From: Paenibacillus sp. PL91
GTDB taxonomy: Bacteria > Bacillota > Bacilli > Paenibacillales > Paenibacillaceae
DNA length: 61,986 bases
NCBI RefSeq assembly: GCF_012935325.2
Contig: NZ_JABBYG020000028.1
Location: 1 to 61,986 of the forward strand
Direction: 5' to 3'
Positions 8,018 through 15,846 of this stretch are shown here, in pieces; the stretch's first letter is position 1; every line of letters starts with the position of its first letter. A program made the translations under genes and the position numbers. Below the pieces are notes generated by a model. That model made no database searches and had not been told where the DNA came from. It worked only from the letters and a program-made list of their open reading frames with translations.

Positions 8018-8101
8018 TGAACTAACGGGAGAACGATAGTTCCACCCCTGAAGGGCTGCCACATGGCAGCCCTTCGCTACGCTAACGGGCAGATTTGCTT
8101 A
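8018..8101 (+). repeat. Complete R1 element
   Basis: Hairpin A GAACTAACGGGAGAACGATAG (8019-8039), stem GAAGGGCTGCC / GGCAGCCCTTC (8050-8075), hairpin B CGCTAACGGGCAGATTTGC (8080-8098). Confidence 0.88.
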
Positions 8102-8257
8102 GGGCGGAATATTTTGAGAAAACACATTTTCAGATGTTAAAAGCAGTAATGACATGATCTTGATCAAAGTACAAAAACGCACTGTCGAAGACAATGCGTT
8201 TTTTGTACTTTGTAATCAAATTTAATGTTATTGTAACTGCTCTTTGGAGCTGAACCA

Positions 8258-9133
8258 TCAATCCATTTCTGCTAAATCGAGCTGGCGAACGTGCTCTCGA
8301 TTGGCAATCATGTCGATCTCGGTGATCTTGCCATTCACAATTTTGAGTTCGAGTACGAAAAGCATTTGACCGCGAGGAGCAACAACCACGCCTACAGATC
8401 CGTTCACGAGTACCGGCCGTGCACCCTGTGCACGACCAGCGAAGCCCTTGGCCACAGCTTCCGCACCGTGAACAACTGGCCATGCTGCGACCGGAGGAAA
8501 TGCTGGGTCTTGTCGGAGCACAACATCGGGGTCTAATACCGCAAGAAGCTTCTCAAAATCTCCAGAACGCGACGCAGCAAGGAATGCATCTACAAGCTCC
8601 CGTTTTCGTATGAACTCGTCCGAATCCGCAGTCTCTTTCGCTCCCTGAACCCGACGGCGTGCACGGCTCGCAAGTTGTCTTGCTGCAACCTCGTTACTCC
8701 CTATAATCTGGGCGATCTCCGAGAAAGTTAAGGCGAATATATCGTGCAATACGAATGAGATGCGTTCGGCGGGCTTCAAATTTCCAAGGACCATTAGCAT
8801 CGCAAGACCAACAGAGTCGGCCAACAATGTTTCGTGCTCAGGATTGCTTTCGTCCTGATGGCTATTAACCGGTTCAGGTACATTCACTAGCGTAAGCTCC
8901 TCACGCCGCGATTTACGAGTTCGTAGCATATCCAGGCACACCCTAGAGACTATCGTTGTCAGCCATCCCCCCATATTCTCGACCTCTCTAGTATCGGTGC
9001 GGCTAAGACGAATCCATGACTCTTGTACAGCATCATCCGCTTCGTATAAAGATCCGAGCATCCGGTAAGCCACCGTTTGCAGGTGATTTCGATGCGACTC
9101 GAATTGTTCCACAAGCCAATCGTGATCGTTCAT
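8258..9133 (-). CDS. ECF41-type RNA polymerase sigma factor (SigJ-like)
   Basis: A 291-residue protein. Sigma region 2 covers residues 10-75 (YRMLGSLYEADDAVQESWIRL, then MLR). Region 4 lies at about residues 120-175 (LKPAERISFVLHDIF..TFSEIAQIIGSNEVAARQLASRARRR). A C-terminal SnoaL/NTF2-like domain from about residue 190 controls activity in ECF41 factors, which have no separate anti-sigma factor. The neighbours fit: ECF41 genes typically face DoxX and small VOC or carboxymuconolactone-type genes, as here at 9363 and 9877. Identical promoter-like sites in both directions (9169-9198, 9252-9281) suggest autoregulation and control of the divergent pair. The C-terminus reads AEMD with no extra tail. 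Confidence 0.88.
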   Translation of the reverse strand: MNDHDWLVEQFESHRNHLQTVAYRMLGSLYEADDAVQESWIRLSRTDTREVENMGGWLTTIVSRVCLDMLRTRKSRREELTLVNVPEPVNSHQDESNPEHETLLADSVGLAMLMVLGNLKPAERISFVLHDIFALTFSEIAQIIGSNEVAARQLASRARRRVQGAKETADSDEFIRKRELVDAFLAASRSGDFEKLLAVLDPDVVLRQDPAFPPVAAWPVVHGAEAVAKGFAGRAQGARPVLVNGSVGVVVAPRGQMLFVLELKIVNGKITEIDMIANREHVRQLDLAEMD

Positions 9134-9168
9134 ACATCACATTCCTTCCTGCGGTTCCTTTTTACTTA

Positions 9169-9198
9169 TATGTCGTACGAAACTCAACAAACGTGACA
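9169..9198 (-). promoter_or_regulatory. ECF41-type promoter for the sigma gene
   Basis: On the minus strand TGTCACGTTTG (9198-9188), then CGACATA (9175-9169), total span 30 bp. It has the same elements and the same spacing as the + strand site at 9252-9281. TGTCAC-type -35 and CG-containing -10 elements match what is known of ECF41 promoters in general terms. Confidence 0.7.
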
Positions 9199-9251
9199 AG
9201 GAGATGTACGAATCTACATTTTATTTATCCTAAAATATTTTTCACCGTATC

Positions 9252-9281
9252 TGTCACGTTTCCTCGCTGACTTACGACATA
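9252..9281 (+). promoter_or_regulatory. ECF41-type promoter for the VOC and DoxX genes
   Basis: TGTCACGTTT (9252-9261), 13 bp, CGACATA (9275-9281). The 10-bp and 7-bp blocks are identical to the divergent site. The VOC gene starts about 80 bp downstream. Confidence 0.72.
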
Positions 9282-9362
9282 GTTAGTGACAAGGGAAACC
9301 GGATCATACGAAGAATACCGAGGTGTCCCGGAAAGAACATTTAAACTAAGGAGTTGATTATT

Positions 9363-9788
9363 GTGAGTACTGTTTTGATCCCTTTTCTTGAAATGAACGG
9401 AAGTGCCCAGGAAGCAATAGAATTCTACGTGAAGGCATTGGATGCCAAAGTCGCCTATATGCTGCGATTCGGTGACATGCCGGAAGATCCCAAAGCTCCA
9501 CTGCCTCCGGAAAAGAAGGATTGGGTTAATTACGCCATCTTGAAAATCGGCGATTCGGAACTACAGATTACAGATCATATCACTGGAAGCACCTACGAGA
9601 AGGGAACACAAATCACCATCGTTGTTCAAACCAACGAAAAAGAAAAAGCTACCAAGTATTTTGAAGCATTAAAGGAAGATGGTCAAGTGAACGATCCGCT
9701 TCAAGCTAGTTTCTTCAGCTCCGCTTACGGCAATGTTACGGATAAATTCGGCGTCACTTTCCGAATCCTTACAAAAGGTCACCAGTAA
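9363..9788 (+). CDS. VOC-superfamily protein, PhnB-like
   Basis: The GTG start at 9363 is chosen for the AAGGAG at 9348-9353; a TTG at 9354 overlaps it. 141 residues with the PhnB/3-demethylubiquinone methyltransferase-like pattern: IPFLEMNGSAQEAIEFYVKAL at the start, then SELQITDH and the C-terminal GNVTDKFGVTFRIL. These glyoxalase-fold dimers bind unknown small ligands. It is divergent from the ECF41 sigma gene and followed by DoxX, so probably sigma-controlled. Confidence 0.82.
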   Translation: MSTVLIPFLEMNGSAQEAIEFYVKALDAKVAYMLRFGDMPEDPKAPLPPEKKDWVNYAILKIGDSELQITDHITGSTYEKGTQITIVVQTNEKEKATKYFEALKEDGQVNDPLQASFFSSAYGNVTDKFGVTFRILTKGHQ

Positions 9789-9876
9789 TCAATTAGGTGA
9801 GAATGGGTGGGCAGCTCGAAAAGTCATTGTGTTAATACGAAATTTATGGTACTTAAAATAAAGGGAGGAAGTCTTA

Positions 9877-10245
9877 ATGACTGTATTTTCCATCGTTCTT
9901 CAAAGTTTGTTAGTCTTATACTATGCCTTTTCAGGAGGCGCCAAGATCGCAGGAGCCAAATACTGGACTGATATTTTCAAGAATCTAGGACTACCGCAGT
10001 GGTTTCGTGTCGTCACAGGTATCGTCCAGTTAGTCGGAGCAGCATTACTCATCATCGGCTACTGGTATGTAGGGGCGGTCGCGTGGGCTGGCATTTGGCT
10101 TGGAGTCACTATGTTATTGGCGTGTCTCGCGCATTTCAGGGTCAAAGATCCAATCAGCAAAACGGCTGCGGCCATCGTTTTTACTGCGTTAATCATAATT
10201 TTAACCATCATTAATGCAGATGGTCTGATGCTTTCTTTATCTTAA
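9877..10245 (+). CDS. DoxX-like membrane protein
   Basis: 122 residues with four predicted hydrophobic helices (residues 5-22, 45-62, 66-86, 98-118) and the FSGGAKIAGAKYWTDIFKNLGLP segment typical of DoxX-like proteins, which are linked to redox stress. AGGGAGG ribosome binding site at 9862-9868. Same direction as the VOC gene, 88 bp apart. DoxX is one of the usual partners of ECF41 sigma factors. Confidence 0.85.
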   Translation: MTVFSIVLQSLLVLYYAFSGGAKIAGAKYWTDIFKNLGLPQWFRVVTGIVQLVGAALLIIGYWYVGAVAWAGIWLGVTMLLACLAHFRVKDPISKTAAAIVFTALIIILTIINADGLMLSLS

Positions 10246-10332
10246 GAAAGTATTATCTGAATTGTTTCCGAAGACTGGCTTTGTCGGCGAATGGGTCAAA
10301 GCACGCCGCCGGCTAAATAATTTGTTGAAGTA
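10246..10332 (+). pseudogene. C-terminal gene fragment
   Basis: An open stretch without a start reads KVLSELFPKTGFVGEWVKARRRLNNLLK and stops inside hairpin A. It looks like the end of a former gene whose upstream part was lost. Not identified. Confidence 0.3.
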
Positions 10333-10420
10333 ACGGGTAACGATAGTTGAATAATACATGGATGAGCAGGTGCTACGGTGGCCTGCTCTTTTTATTAAGC
10401 TAACGGGCAGGGTAGTTTCA
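10324..10420 (+). repeat. Complete R1 element
   Basis: Hairpin A AAGTAACGGGTAACGATAG (10328-10346), stem GAGCAGG / CCTGCTC with T5, hairpin B AAGCTAACGGGCAGGGTAGTT (10397-10417). Confidence 0.88.
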
Positions 10421-10466
10421 AGATAGTGTAGAACTTTAATTAGAATAGACAAAGGAGGATAATAAA

Positions 10467-10862
10467 TTGAATCAAGAGATAATAATTAATCTGCCAATAG
10501 AAGCAGTTGAAGTTCCCAATTTAAGAGAACTGGTTGGTTGGGGCGGCAGACATTCAGATTATCCAACATTATTCGAACGTTGTAACTTTTGGGCTGGTCT
10601 CAGAGATGAGGAAAATAAACTTATAGCATTCGGCTATGTTGCGGGGATGGGGTTGCAACACGGGTACATGGAAGACATAATCGTACACCCGGAATTTCAG
10701 AAAAAAGGAATTGGCGAAGCCTTAGTTAGGAAATTACTGCAAGAGGCAGAACGTGTCGGGATAGAGATTGTAACATTGACATACGATTCAAAACATACAT
10801 TCTTTTATACAAGGAGTGGATTCACTCCCTGTTCTGGGGGATTATGGAGGAGGAAAGATTAA
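10467..10862 (+). CDS. GNAT family N-acetyltransferase
   Basis: TTG start at 10467, supported by AAAGGAGG at 10451-10458. 131 residues with the acetyl-CoA loop HPEFQKKGIGEALVRKLLQEAE (Q/R-x-x-G-x-G/A) preceded by MEDIIV (beta 4), and a C-terminal FFYTRSGFTPC (beta 5/alpha 4). It transfers acetyl from acetyl-CoA to an unknown amine. A single gene between R1 elements; the stop abuts hairpin A. Confidence 0.85.
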   Translation: MNQEIIINLPIEAVEVPNLRELVGWGGRHSDYPTLFERCNFWAGLRDEENKLIAFGYVAGMGLQHGYMEDIIVHPEFQKKGIGEALVRKLLQEAERVGIEIVTLTYDSKHTFFYTRSGFTPCSGGLWRRKD

Positions 10863-10885
10863 ACTAACGGGACACGCTAGTTTAA
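10859..10885 (+). repeat. R1 hairpin A
   Basis: TTAAACTA / TAGTTTAA outer arms around CGGGACACGC (10859-10885). No GC hairpin or B; the recombinase gene follows 67 bp later. Confidence 0.8.
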
Positions 10886-10952
10886 TTAAGCAGTCTAAAA
10901 CCTTCTATATAGAAGCAAACTAGAATTAATTGCTCTAATGGGAGGTTTTATT

Positions 10953-11800
10953 ATGGTTTTAAGCGAGCTTTGGCGTCATTATGAAGCGGATAAACGAATC
11001 CAGGGGTTAAGCCCAAATACTTTGAAAGCCTATGCCTTGCAGCTCAAGATGCTGGTAACGGAACTCGGTGACTTGGATATTTCTGAGATAACTTTGAACC
11101 AGCTGAAGGAATATTTAGCTTAGCTAAGCAGTCCGATCGATTGAAGCCAAGCAGCCTAGGGCATCGCATCCGTTTTGTACGTTCCCTTTTCCGTTTTGCC
11201 TATGAAGAAACGTATTTACCTTCCAACCCCTCACTAAAATTACGCGAACCAAAAATGGGTAAGCGCATTCCTAAGTTTTTGATGGAGGAAGATGTTATTC
11301 ATTTAAAGATCTCATGTTCGACACTAAGGGAAAGAGCGCTGCTTGAGATTCTCTACAGCACAGGTTGCCGAATTGGGGAGGTGGAGAAAATAAACATTGA
11401 GGATCTGAACTGGGAGAACTGCTCTGCTATTGTAAATGGCAAGGGTTCAAAGCAGAGGGAGGTTTACTTCACGACCGAGTGTAAAGTATGGTTGAAGAAG
11501 TATTTAGCCAGTCGAGAGGATTCGTGTAAAGCCTTATTTGTAACGGATACAAATCCAGTTAAACGAATGGCCATTCCAACGCTAAGGTGGGCATTAAAAC
11601 GACTTGCAGATCGGGGAGAGATCGAAGCAAATGTATACCCGCATCGCTTTCGTCATACCTATGCATGCCAGCTCCTTGATAACGGAGCGCCGTTAGATTT
11701 CATTCAAGGCATGTTGGGGCATGAAAAAGCATCAACCACCCAAATATATGCTCAGTTGCGCGGCGAACGCCGGCGAGAACTTTATCGTCGGTTCTTTTAG
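10953..11800 (+). pseudogene. Tyrosine recombinase split by a 5-bp tandem duplication
   Basis: The ATG at 10953 follows GGGAGG. The N-terminal SAM-like domain (LWRHYEADKRIQGLSPNTLKAY) runs to EYLA, then meets TAG. A duplicated TAGCT (11116-11120 and 11121-11125) causes the shift: removing one copy restores EYLAKQSDRLKPSSLGHRIR in frame and gives about 281 residues. The catalytic domain is complete: Arg in TGCRIGEVEKINIEDL, HRFRH, GHEKASTTQIYAQL with the Tyr nucleophile. XerC/D-like size. It lies inside the repeat array with the same polarity, so it is the only visible candidate for moving R1 or R3 units. Whether it is a true pseudogene or switchable by slippage is unknown. Confidence 0.85.
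11116..11125 (+). repeat. 5-bp tandem duplication disrupting the recombinase
   Basis: TAGCT TAGCT. Deleting either copy restores the reading frame without a stop. Confidence 0.85.
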
Positions 11801-11872
11801 CTTTGCTTTTCTTTTGGTAGCGGCAGTGAGCCATTAAAGCATTCCATATTTCAATATAAAGAGGGGAAAATC

Positions 11873-12208
11873 GTGGAGAACAGATTAACTTCTAAACAAC
11901 AAAAACGACAGCAAGAGCGTGAGATTATTGACGAGTATCACAGGTTTGTAACTGAACAAGCTCTGGAACCCTTGTATCAATCTTTTTTGGAATGGAAATC
12001 AGGGGTGTTGCCATATTTCGAACTAACTGAGCTAATCCATCAATTCCATAAGGAGAATCAGGGAATCTACAAGGACTTCGAGTACATAGATCGTAAAGAA
12101 CTCATTCTACTTGCCAAAATTAAATTGGGCCGATTAACTGAGGATGATATTATTGAAAATAAATGGCTACTGGAACGATGGGGATATGAGGACAAAACAT
12201 TTAGTTGA
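11873..12208 (+). CDS. Hypothetical helical protein downstream of the recombinase
   Basis: GTG start after AAAGAGGGG. 111 residues, highly charged and helical: MENRLTSKQQKRQQEREIIDEYHRFV, LIHQFHKENQGIYKDFEYIDRKELILLAKIKLG. No signal or membrane helix. It lies 72 bp after the recombinase on the same strand, so it may form a two-gene unit with it. Function unknown; an accessory role in recombination is only a guess from position. Confidence 0.55.
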   Translation: MENRLTSKQQKRQQEREIIDEYHRFVTEQALEPLYQSFLEWKSGVLPYFELTELIHQFHKENQGIYKDFEYIDRKELILLAKIKLGRLTEDDIIENKWLLERWGYEDKTFS

Positions 12209-12303
12209 TAAAATTAGTGTAAGCCTTTCTGTATGCTCACCTTTGGACCAACATAAATGGCAGTTACAGGAAACAGATAGCGAGGGTCTGCTCTCTTGTT
12301 CTA

Positions 12304-12329
12304 TTAAGCTAAAGGGCAGATTTGCTTAA
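12304..12329 (+). repeat. R1 hairpin B
   Basis: TTAAGC / GCTTAA outer arms with inner TAAAGGGCAGATTT. A decayed A (ACAGATAGCGAGG) and GC hairpin lie just before it. Confidence 0.78.
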
Positions 12330-12376
12330 TGAAATTATGTTAAAATTACTCCTACATTATGAGAGGAGTTACAGAA

Positions 12377-12718
12377 ATGAAAATTAGTAAACACAATGCT
12401 GAACACTATATTTGGGGCGACAAGTGCGATGGTTGGCATTTAGTAAAGAATCAAGATTTAAGTGTAATCCATGAAAGAATGCCAGCACATACTTCTGAAG
12501 TAAAGCACTATCACCAACAATCACGTCAATTTTTCTTTGTTTTAATTGGTACAGCTACCATAGAGATTGATGGCAATGAGATTGTGCTCAATACACAAGA
12601 GGGAGTAGAAGTGGCTCCTTTGGTACCCCATCAAATGTTCAATAAGTCAAATGATGAGATTGAATTTCTTGTAATTTCTCAACCCATAAGTAAGGGCGAT
12701 AGGTTCTTAGTCGATTAA
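12377..12718 (+). CDS. Cupin-domain protein
   Basis: Start at 12377 (MKISKHNAEHYIWGD) because GAGAGGAG lies 8 bp upstream. 113 residues forming one small cupin beta-barrel: motif 1 VKHYHQQSRQFFFVLIG provides the metal histidines and glutamine; motif 2 EVAPLVPHQMFN provides the last histidine. Mono-cupins of this size are metal-dependent binding proteins or enzymes of unknown substrate. The gene is flanked by hairpin B and hairpin A. Confidence 0.82.
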   Translation: MKISKHNAEHYIWGDKCDGWHLVKNQDLSVIHERMPAHTSEVKHYHQQSRQFFFVLIGTATIEIDGNEIVLNTQEGVEVAPLVPHQMFNKSNDEIEFLVISQPISKGDRFLVD

Positions 12719-12722
12719 AGCT

Positions 12723-12749
12723 TTAAGCTAACGGGTAACGTTAGCTCAA
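12723..12749 (+). repeat. R1 hairpin A
   Basis: AGCTAACG / CGTTAGCT perfect arms around GGTAA. R2 sequence follows instead of the usual GC hairpin. Confidence 0.85.
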
Positions 12750-12904
12750 TAAAACAGCGGCAGTCTAGGACTTTATTTTCTCATCCACGGCTATCGCTGT
12801 TTTTATAGTTAGGGCCAGTCTAATACTTATTTTACGAGATCTGACGATTTTATAATTCGAAAACCCGCGTGGGATCAGCATATCCAGTCTAATACTTTAT
12901 TTTC
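12750..12904 (+). repeat. R2 repeat, full copy
   Basis: Three boxes: CAGTCTAGGACTTTATTTTC (about 12,761), CAGTCTAATACTTATTTT (about 12,828) and CAGTCTAATACTTTATTTTC (12885-12904). A CAGCGG...TCGCTG hairpin lies between the first two, and TTCGAAAACCCGCGTGG between the last two. It matches copies at 58,940 (+) and 26,650-26,497 (-). Confidence 0.8.
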
Positions 12905-12966
12905 TTTCTACAATTGATAAATGCCGTTCGAGGCTGCAAAACCTATAAATTCAATAGTTGTTACTG

Positions 12967-12990
12967 GCAGGTCCGTTATCGGACCTGCTT
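12967..12990. terminator. Intrinsic terminator hairpin
   Basis: GCAGGTCCG TTAT CGGACCTGC followed by TTTAATTA. Placed between R2 and the convergent immunity-like gene. Confidence 0.6.
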
Positions 12991-13107
12991 TAATTACTTT
13001 AAGAGATGAGATTTCAACACACAATAAAAAGACCAAGAACAATTAATAAGAATTTTTTCAGCACTCCATCTCTCAATACCGTCATCCTCCACTGATCCTA
13101 ATTTAAG

Positions 13108-13920
13108 TTACATGTCCAACTTTTCAACTTCGTGCCATTTCAGACCAAGAAGAATTGGAGTCACGATATCTGATTTAATCCAACTGTACTTACAATCTAA
13201 GCTAAGTCTGGCAATCTGCATGATGCCATTCTTGTCATTTTGTATTTTCCACGGACCACTTGCAACGGCAGTTCCTTGCTCAATCATATCTACAGCATCA
13301 GACCAGTTAGATTCAGTCCCTTTATTCTTCTCTATTTCTGCTAAAAAAGCTTCGTAACGTTGTTGCTCAACTTTTTCTATTTCATCTGTTTGTTCGGAAT
13401 CCCAAGCTTCGATAAATTCGAAGCCCTTTAGATTAGAAGCTAAAACTACATCCCTAAATTTGTCAGAGACATACACCCTTGTATAAGGAAACTCTGGTAT
13501 TTTGAAAATAGTTTGCATTTCCACTTTCTCATCTATAAAATTCAGCTTTTTGAATCCTTTAACTTTACCTCTTAATTGTCTCTCTGGAATTGAACGTGAA
13601 TAATCCACTGCATCAATAAGGTTAACTACATTTATCATTTTAAGTTCGATATTATGATTAGTAACTTCCAAATCCAGTAGATCGACATAGTCAGACATTA
13701 AACCATTTAATGCTTTCAAACTATTTCCATTAAAAATCGGGATACCTCCATGTAAGTAAACAAAATCCTGGGATTTACCTTTTTTTATTACTTTGAATTG
13801 AGCTGCTTTCCAATCGCTTATTGGCTTACCATTAAAACCATTTACATAATCAAAGCTATCATAATCAACAGGGTCTACTACCATATTATTACTTCCAGCT
13901 AACATCATCCAGATCTTCAC
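13108..13920 (-). CDS. Imm11-like immunity protein (DUF1629 type)
   Basis: GTG start at 13920 with AAAGGTGG just upstream. 270 residues. The central segment FPYTRVYVSDKFRDVVLASNLKGFEFIEAWDS is the hallmark of Imm11/DUF1629 proteins, which neutralise polymorphic toxins. The last 80 residues (WSDAVDMIEQGTAVASGPWKIQ..) form an extra domain. It lies 20 bp downstream of the stop of a truncated frame on the same strand, matching toxin-then-immunity order. Confidence 0.65.
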   Translation of the reverse strand: MKIWMMLAGSNNMVVDPVDYDSFDYVNGFNGKPISDWKAAQFKVIKKGKSQDFVYLHGGIPIFNGNSLKALNGLMSDYVDLLDLEVTNHNIELKMINVVNLIDAVDYSRSIPERQLRGKVKGFKKLNFIDEKVEMQTIFKIPEFPYTRVYVSDKFRDVVLASNLKGFEFIEAWDSEQTDEIEKVEQQRYEAFLAEIEKNKGTESNWSDAVDMIEQGTAVASGPWKIQNDKNGIMQIARLSLDCKYSWIKSDIVTPILLGLKWHEVEKLDM

Positions 13921-13939
13921 TTGCTATTCCACCTTTTTA

Positions 13940-14178
13940 TTAAATAGGATTTACTAAATCGATCTTCCCACTGAGTAATAATTTTCTTATCCTTTGGTTT
14001 TCCGTTACTTCCTTATAAATCGTTGGAAACCTATTTTTAAGAATTCGAAAGTTCACATTTAACTGACGTTCTTTTAATCTGCTTATCGCATAAGGTAAAA
14101 ATCTAATTTGAAATCTATCAATATCTTCATTGTAACAATTAAGCTTACTAATACTTGAAACCGGTTTATATGGCGTTA
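13940..14178 (-). pseudogene. C-terminal fragment of a possible polymorphic toxin
   Basis: Minus-strand open frame without start: YKPVSSISKLNCYNEDIDRF, then FLPYAISRLKERQLNVNFRILKNRFPTIY, ending LVNPI. About 80 residues remain. The stop is 20 bp before the Imm11-like gene. No nuclease motif can be identified, so the toxin role is inferred from gene order only. The fragment is cut at about 14,178, where unrelated + strand sequence begins. Confidence 0.4.
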
Positions 14179-14179
14179 A

Positions 14180-14403
14180 TTATATATCATTACAAAGTGA
14201 GAGATCTTTCCGACTCATCGAACCCCGAAGTGTAAGACGCGATTGTGAAATATGCGAACGCAACTCTTCAAGTGGATCTCTTGGAATGGAGTTGCCATGA
14301 CTTGAAAGTTTCCATTGTTGATCGGGACGGAAGGACATATCTGGTTGCAACCGATATTCCAAGAACGGATGTAGACAAATCAAAGTTTGATAATTTGGAA
14401 TAA
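14180..14403 (+). pseudogene. Remnant of an unknown protein with an internal stop
   Basis: Reads KVRDLSDSSNPEV, a TAA, then in the same frame DAIVKYANATLQVDLLEWS and VSIVDRDGRTYLVATDIPR to a stop at 14403. No start codon. Family unknown. It joins the truncated minus-strand fragment head to tail. Confidence 0.4.
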
Positions 14404-14460
14404 AGATCGATAATATTCCCTTTACACTTTCCGCAATAAATCAAATCTTGTTGTAGACTA

Positions 14461-14481
14461 GAATAATAAAGTATTAGACTG
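14461..14481 (-). repeat. R2 terminal box, inverted
   Basis: On the minus strand CAGTCTAATACTTTATTATT, 18/20 to the box at 12885-12904 and facing it. Together they bracket about 1.6 kb. Confidence 0.7.
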
Positions 14482-14490
14482 ATGGTGCTT

Positions 14491-14515
14491 CATTAAACTA
14501 ACGGGCAGGATTGCG
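14491..14515 (+). repeat. R1 hairpin B
   Basis: AAACTAACGGGCAGGATTGC preceded by GTGCTTCATT, as in complete R1 copies. It may be the separated partner of hairpin A at 12,723. Confidence 0.75.
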
Positions 14516-14573
14516 TGGTGGCAGACAGGTGCCTATGTTGAATTTAACTCCTATATAAAGGGCTCATTAAAAA

Positions 14574-14617
14574 GAGCACGACACTTGGGATCCCATGTGT
14601 CGTGCTCCTTTTATTTT
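14574..14617. terminator. Strong intrinsic terminator
   Basis: 11-bp perfect stem GAGCACGACAC / GTGTCGTGCTC, then CTTTTATTTT. No intact gene lies just upstream. Confidence 0.75.
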
Positions 14618-14814
14618 GTCTCTGTTCATTTTTTTGTTGTTATTTGTCCAACATAAAAACTGCTAGTGGTGCTATCTTTAGGATTCAATTTTCGAAAGGT
14701 CATAGCAAGGCAAAAGTGTCCAGCATTGAAGGAAGCTAACGGCAAATCTCCGGTTAGAGCATATCAACAGCAAGGACGGAAGTAACATTCACGTAAGTCT
14801 ATCCAGAGCATCGT

Positions 14815-14983
14815 AAAACTTTACTGATGATGGTTCTGACGGGTTGTGGGAAGGAGATAAAGTACAATCAACGTCTAGTGCTGATTTATCGGTCATTTAT
14901 TCAACACTTGAAGAAATAATCATGCCGGATTATAAAGAAAAGAAAGCGTTTCCGGAAAAGTATGGGCAGGCGATGACGTTATA
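14815..14983 (+). pseudogene. Remnant of an unidentified gene
   Basis: Open stretch FTDDGSDGLWEGDKVQSTSS..VIYSTLEEIIMPDYKEKKAF ending QAMTL at 14983, with no start codon. Not recognised. The rest of 14,620-15,110 shows only scattered weak R1-like words. Confidence 0.3.
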
Positions 14984-15123
14984 GAAACATAAAAGCTGAA
15001 AGGTTGGACGAACGGGCAGGAAACTGGTATACTTGCCGGGATTGCTCCCGTAAAAGCGATTTCAAGTATCGGATTTAGAGGGAGCCTGTCTAATTTCGGT
15101 TGCAGTCAGGAGTGTTAGATCAG

Positions 15124-15312
15124 TTGAAAAAATATAATATTATGCGTCCGCTATTGCTGATCGTAATGGCGCTGCTTGTTAAGAGCTTGGTTACGAATCT
15201 TTGCATGGTGTTCGGTATGGAACAGGGACCAGCAGAAAATATTGGTTTTATTAGCATGCTTATCACTGCAATCGTTTTCTATTCTAGAATTGCCCGGAAA
15301 CGCCGCAAATAA
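15124..15312 (+). CDS. Small two-TM membrane protein
   Basis: TTG at 15124 is placed about 11 bp after AGGAG and is preferred over earlier starts that overlap it. 62 residues: LLLIVMALLVKSLVTNLCMVF and GFISMLITAIVFYSRIA are two hydrophobic helices, followed by a basic tail RKRRK. Function unknown. Confidence 0.5.
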   Translation: MKKYNIMRPLLLIVMALLVKSLVTNLCMVFGMEQGPAENIGFISMLITAIVFYSRIARKRRK

Positions 15313-15340
15313 CAAGGGCCACAAAAGGAGGGGAGCAGCT

Positions 15341-15570
15341 ATGGAAGGAAACAAAATCACCTATGATACGATTGAGGAGTATATCTCGGTTTCCCTCCGG
15401 AGGTCCAGGAAATACTGTAGAAGGTAAAGAAAGTGATTAAAGACACGGCTCCGGAAGCAACTGAGAAGATCGGTTATCAAATGCCGACGTTTGTGCTGCA
15501 TGGTAATTTGGTACATTTTGTAGCTTACAAAAGACAAATCGGTTTCTATCCGGCTCCAAGCGGCCCTTAG
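15341..15570 (+). pseudogene. DUF1801/YdhG-like protein, frameshifted and truncated
   Basis: MEGNKITYDTIEEYIS is followed, after a frameshift, by FPPEVQEIL, a TAG, and VKKVIKDTAPEATEKIGYQMPTF..GNLVHFVAYKRQIGFYPAPSGP, the recognisable DUF1801 (iron chaperone-like) core. The C-terminal third is missing. GGAGG ribosome binding site intact. Clearly decayed. Confidence 0.8.
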
Positions 15571-15583
15571 TTCTAGAAAAAGT

Positions 15584-15618
15584 AAAATTGCCTTAGACTT
15601 TTGTCTGAGGCAATTTTA
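15584..15618. terminator. Bidirectional intrinsic terminator
   Basis: AAAATTGCCTTAGAC TTTT GTCTGAGGCAATTTTA. It can serve the minus-strand gene that follows. Confidence 0.7.
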
Positions 15619-15620
15619 TA

Positions 15621-15776
15621 TTAATTAATATGGACATCATCATAATTATGCTTCCACTCTAATATACCCTCAAACTTACAACCACAATCCTTAATCCTGT
15701 TATAATCGTCATCGGTTACATCGTAGTTTATTGTCATTGTTGAACCGCATTGATTACATTCCCATACATGCCACAT
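15621..15776 (-). CDS. Short zinc-ribbon-like protein (51 aa)
   Basis: MWHVWECNQCGSTMTINYDV..NRIKDCGCKFEGILEWKHNYDD. CxxC near the N-terminus and CxC later suggest one metal site. GGGGGG lies 11 bp upstream of the start. It ends against a terminator hairpin. Function unknown. Confidence 0.55.
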   Translation of the reverse strand: MWHVWECNQCGSTMTINYDVTDDDYNRIKDCGCKFEGILEWKHNYDDVHIN

Positions 15777-15846
15777 TTCACTATTTGCCCCCCATATAAT
15801 CTTATTTCAAAGTCATTTCCAATATATGATGTTTATATAACTAGTT

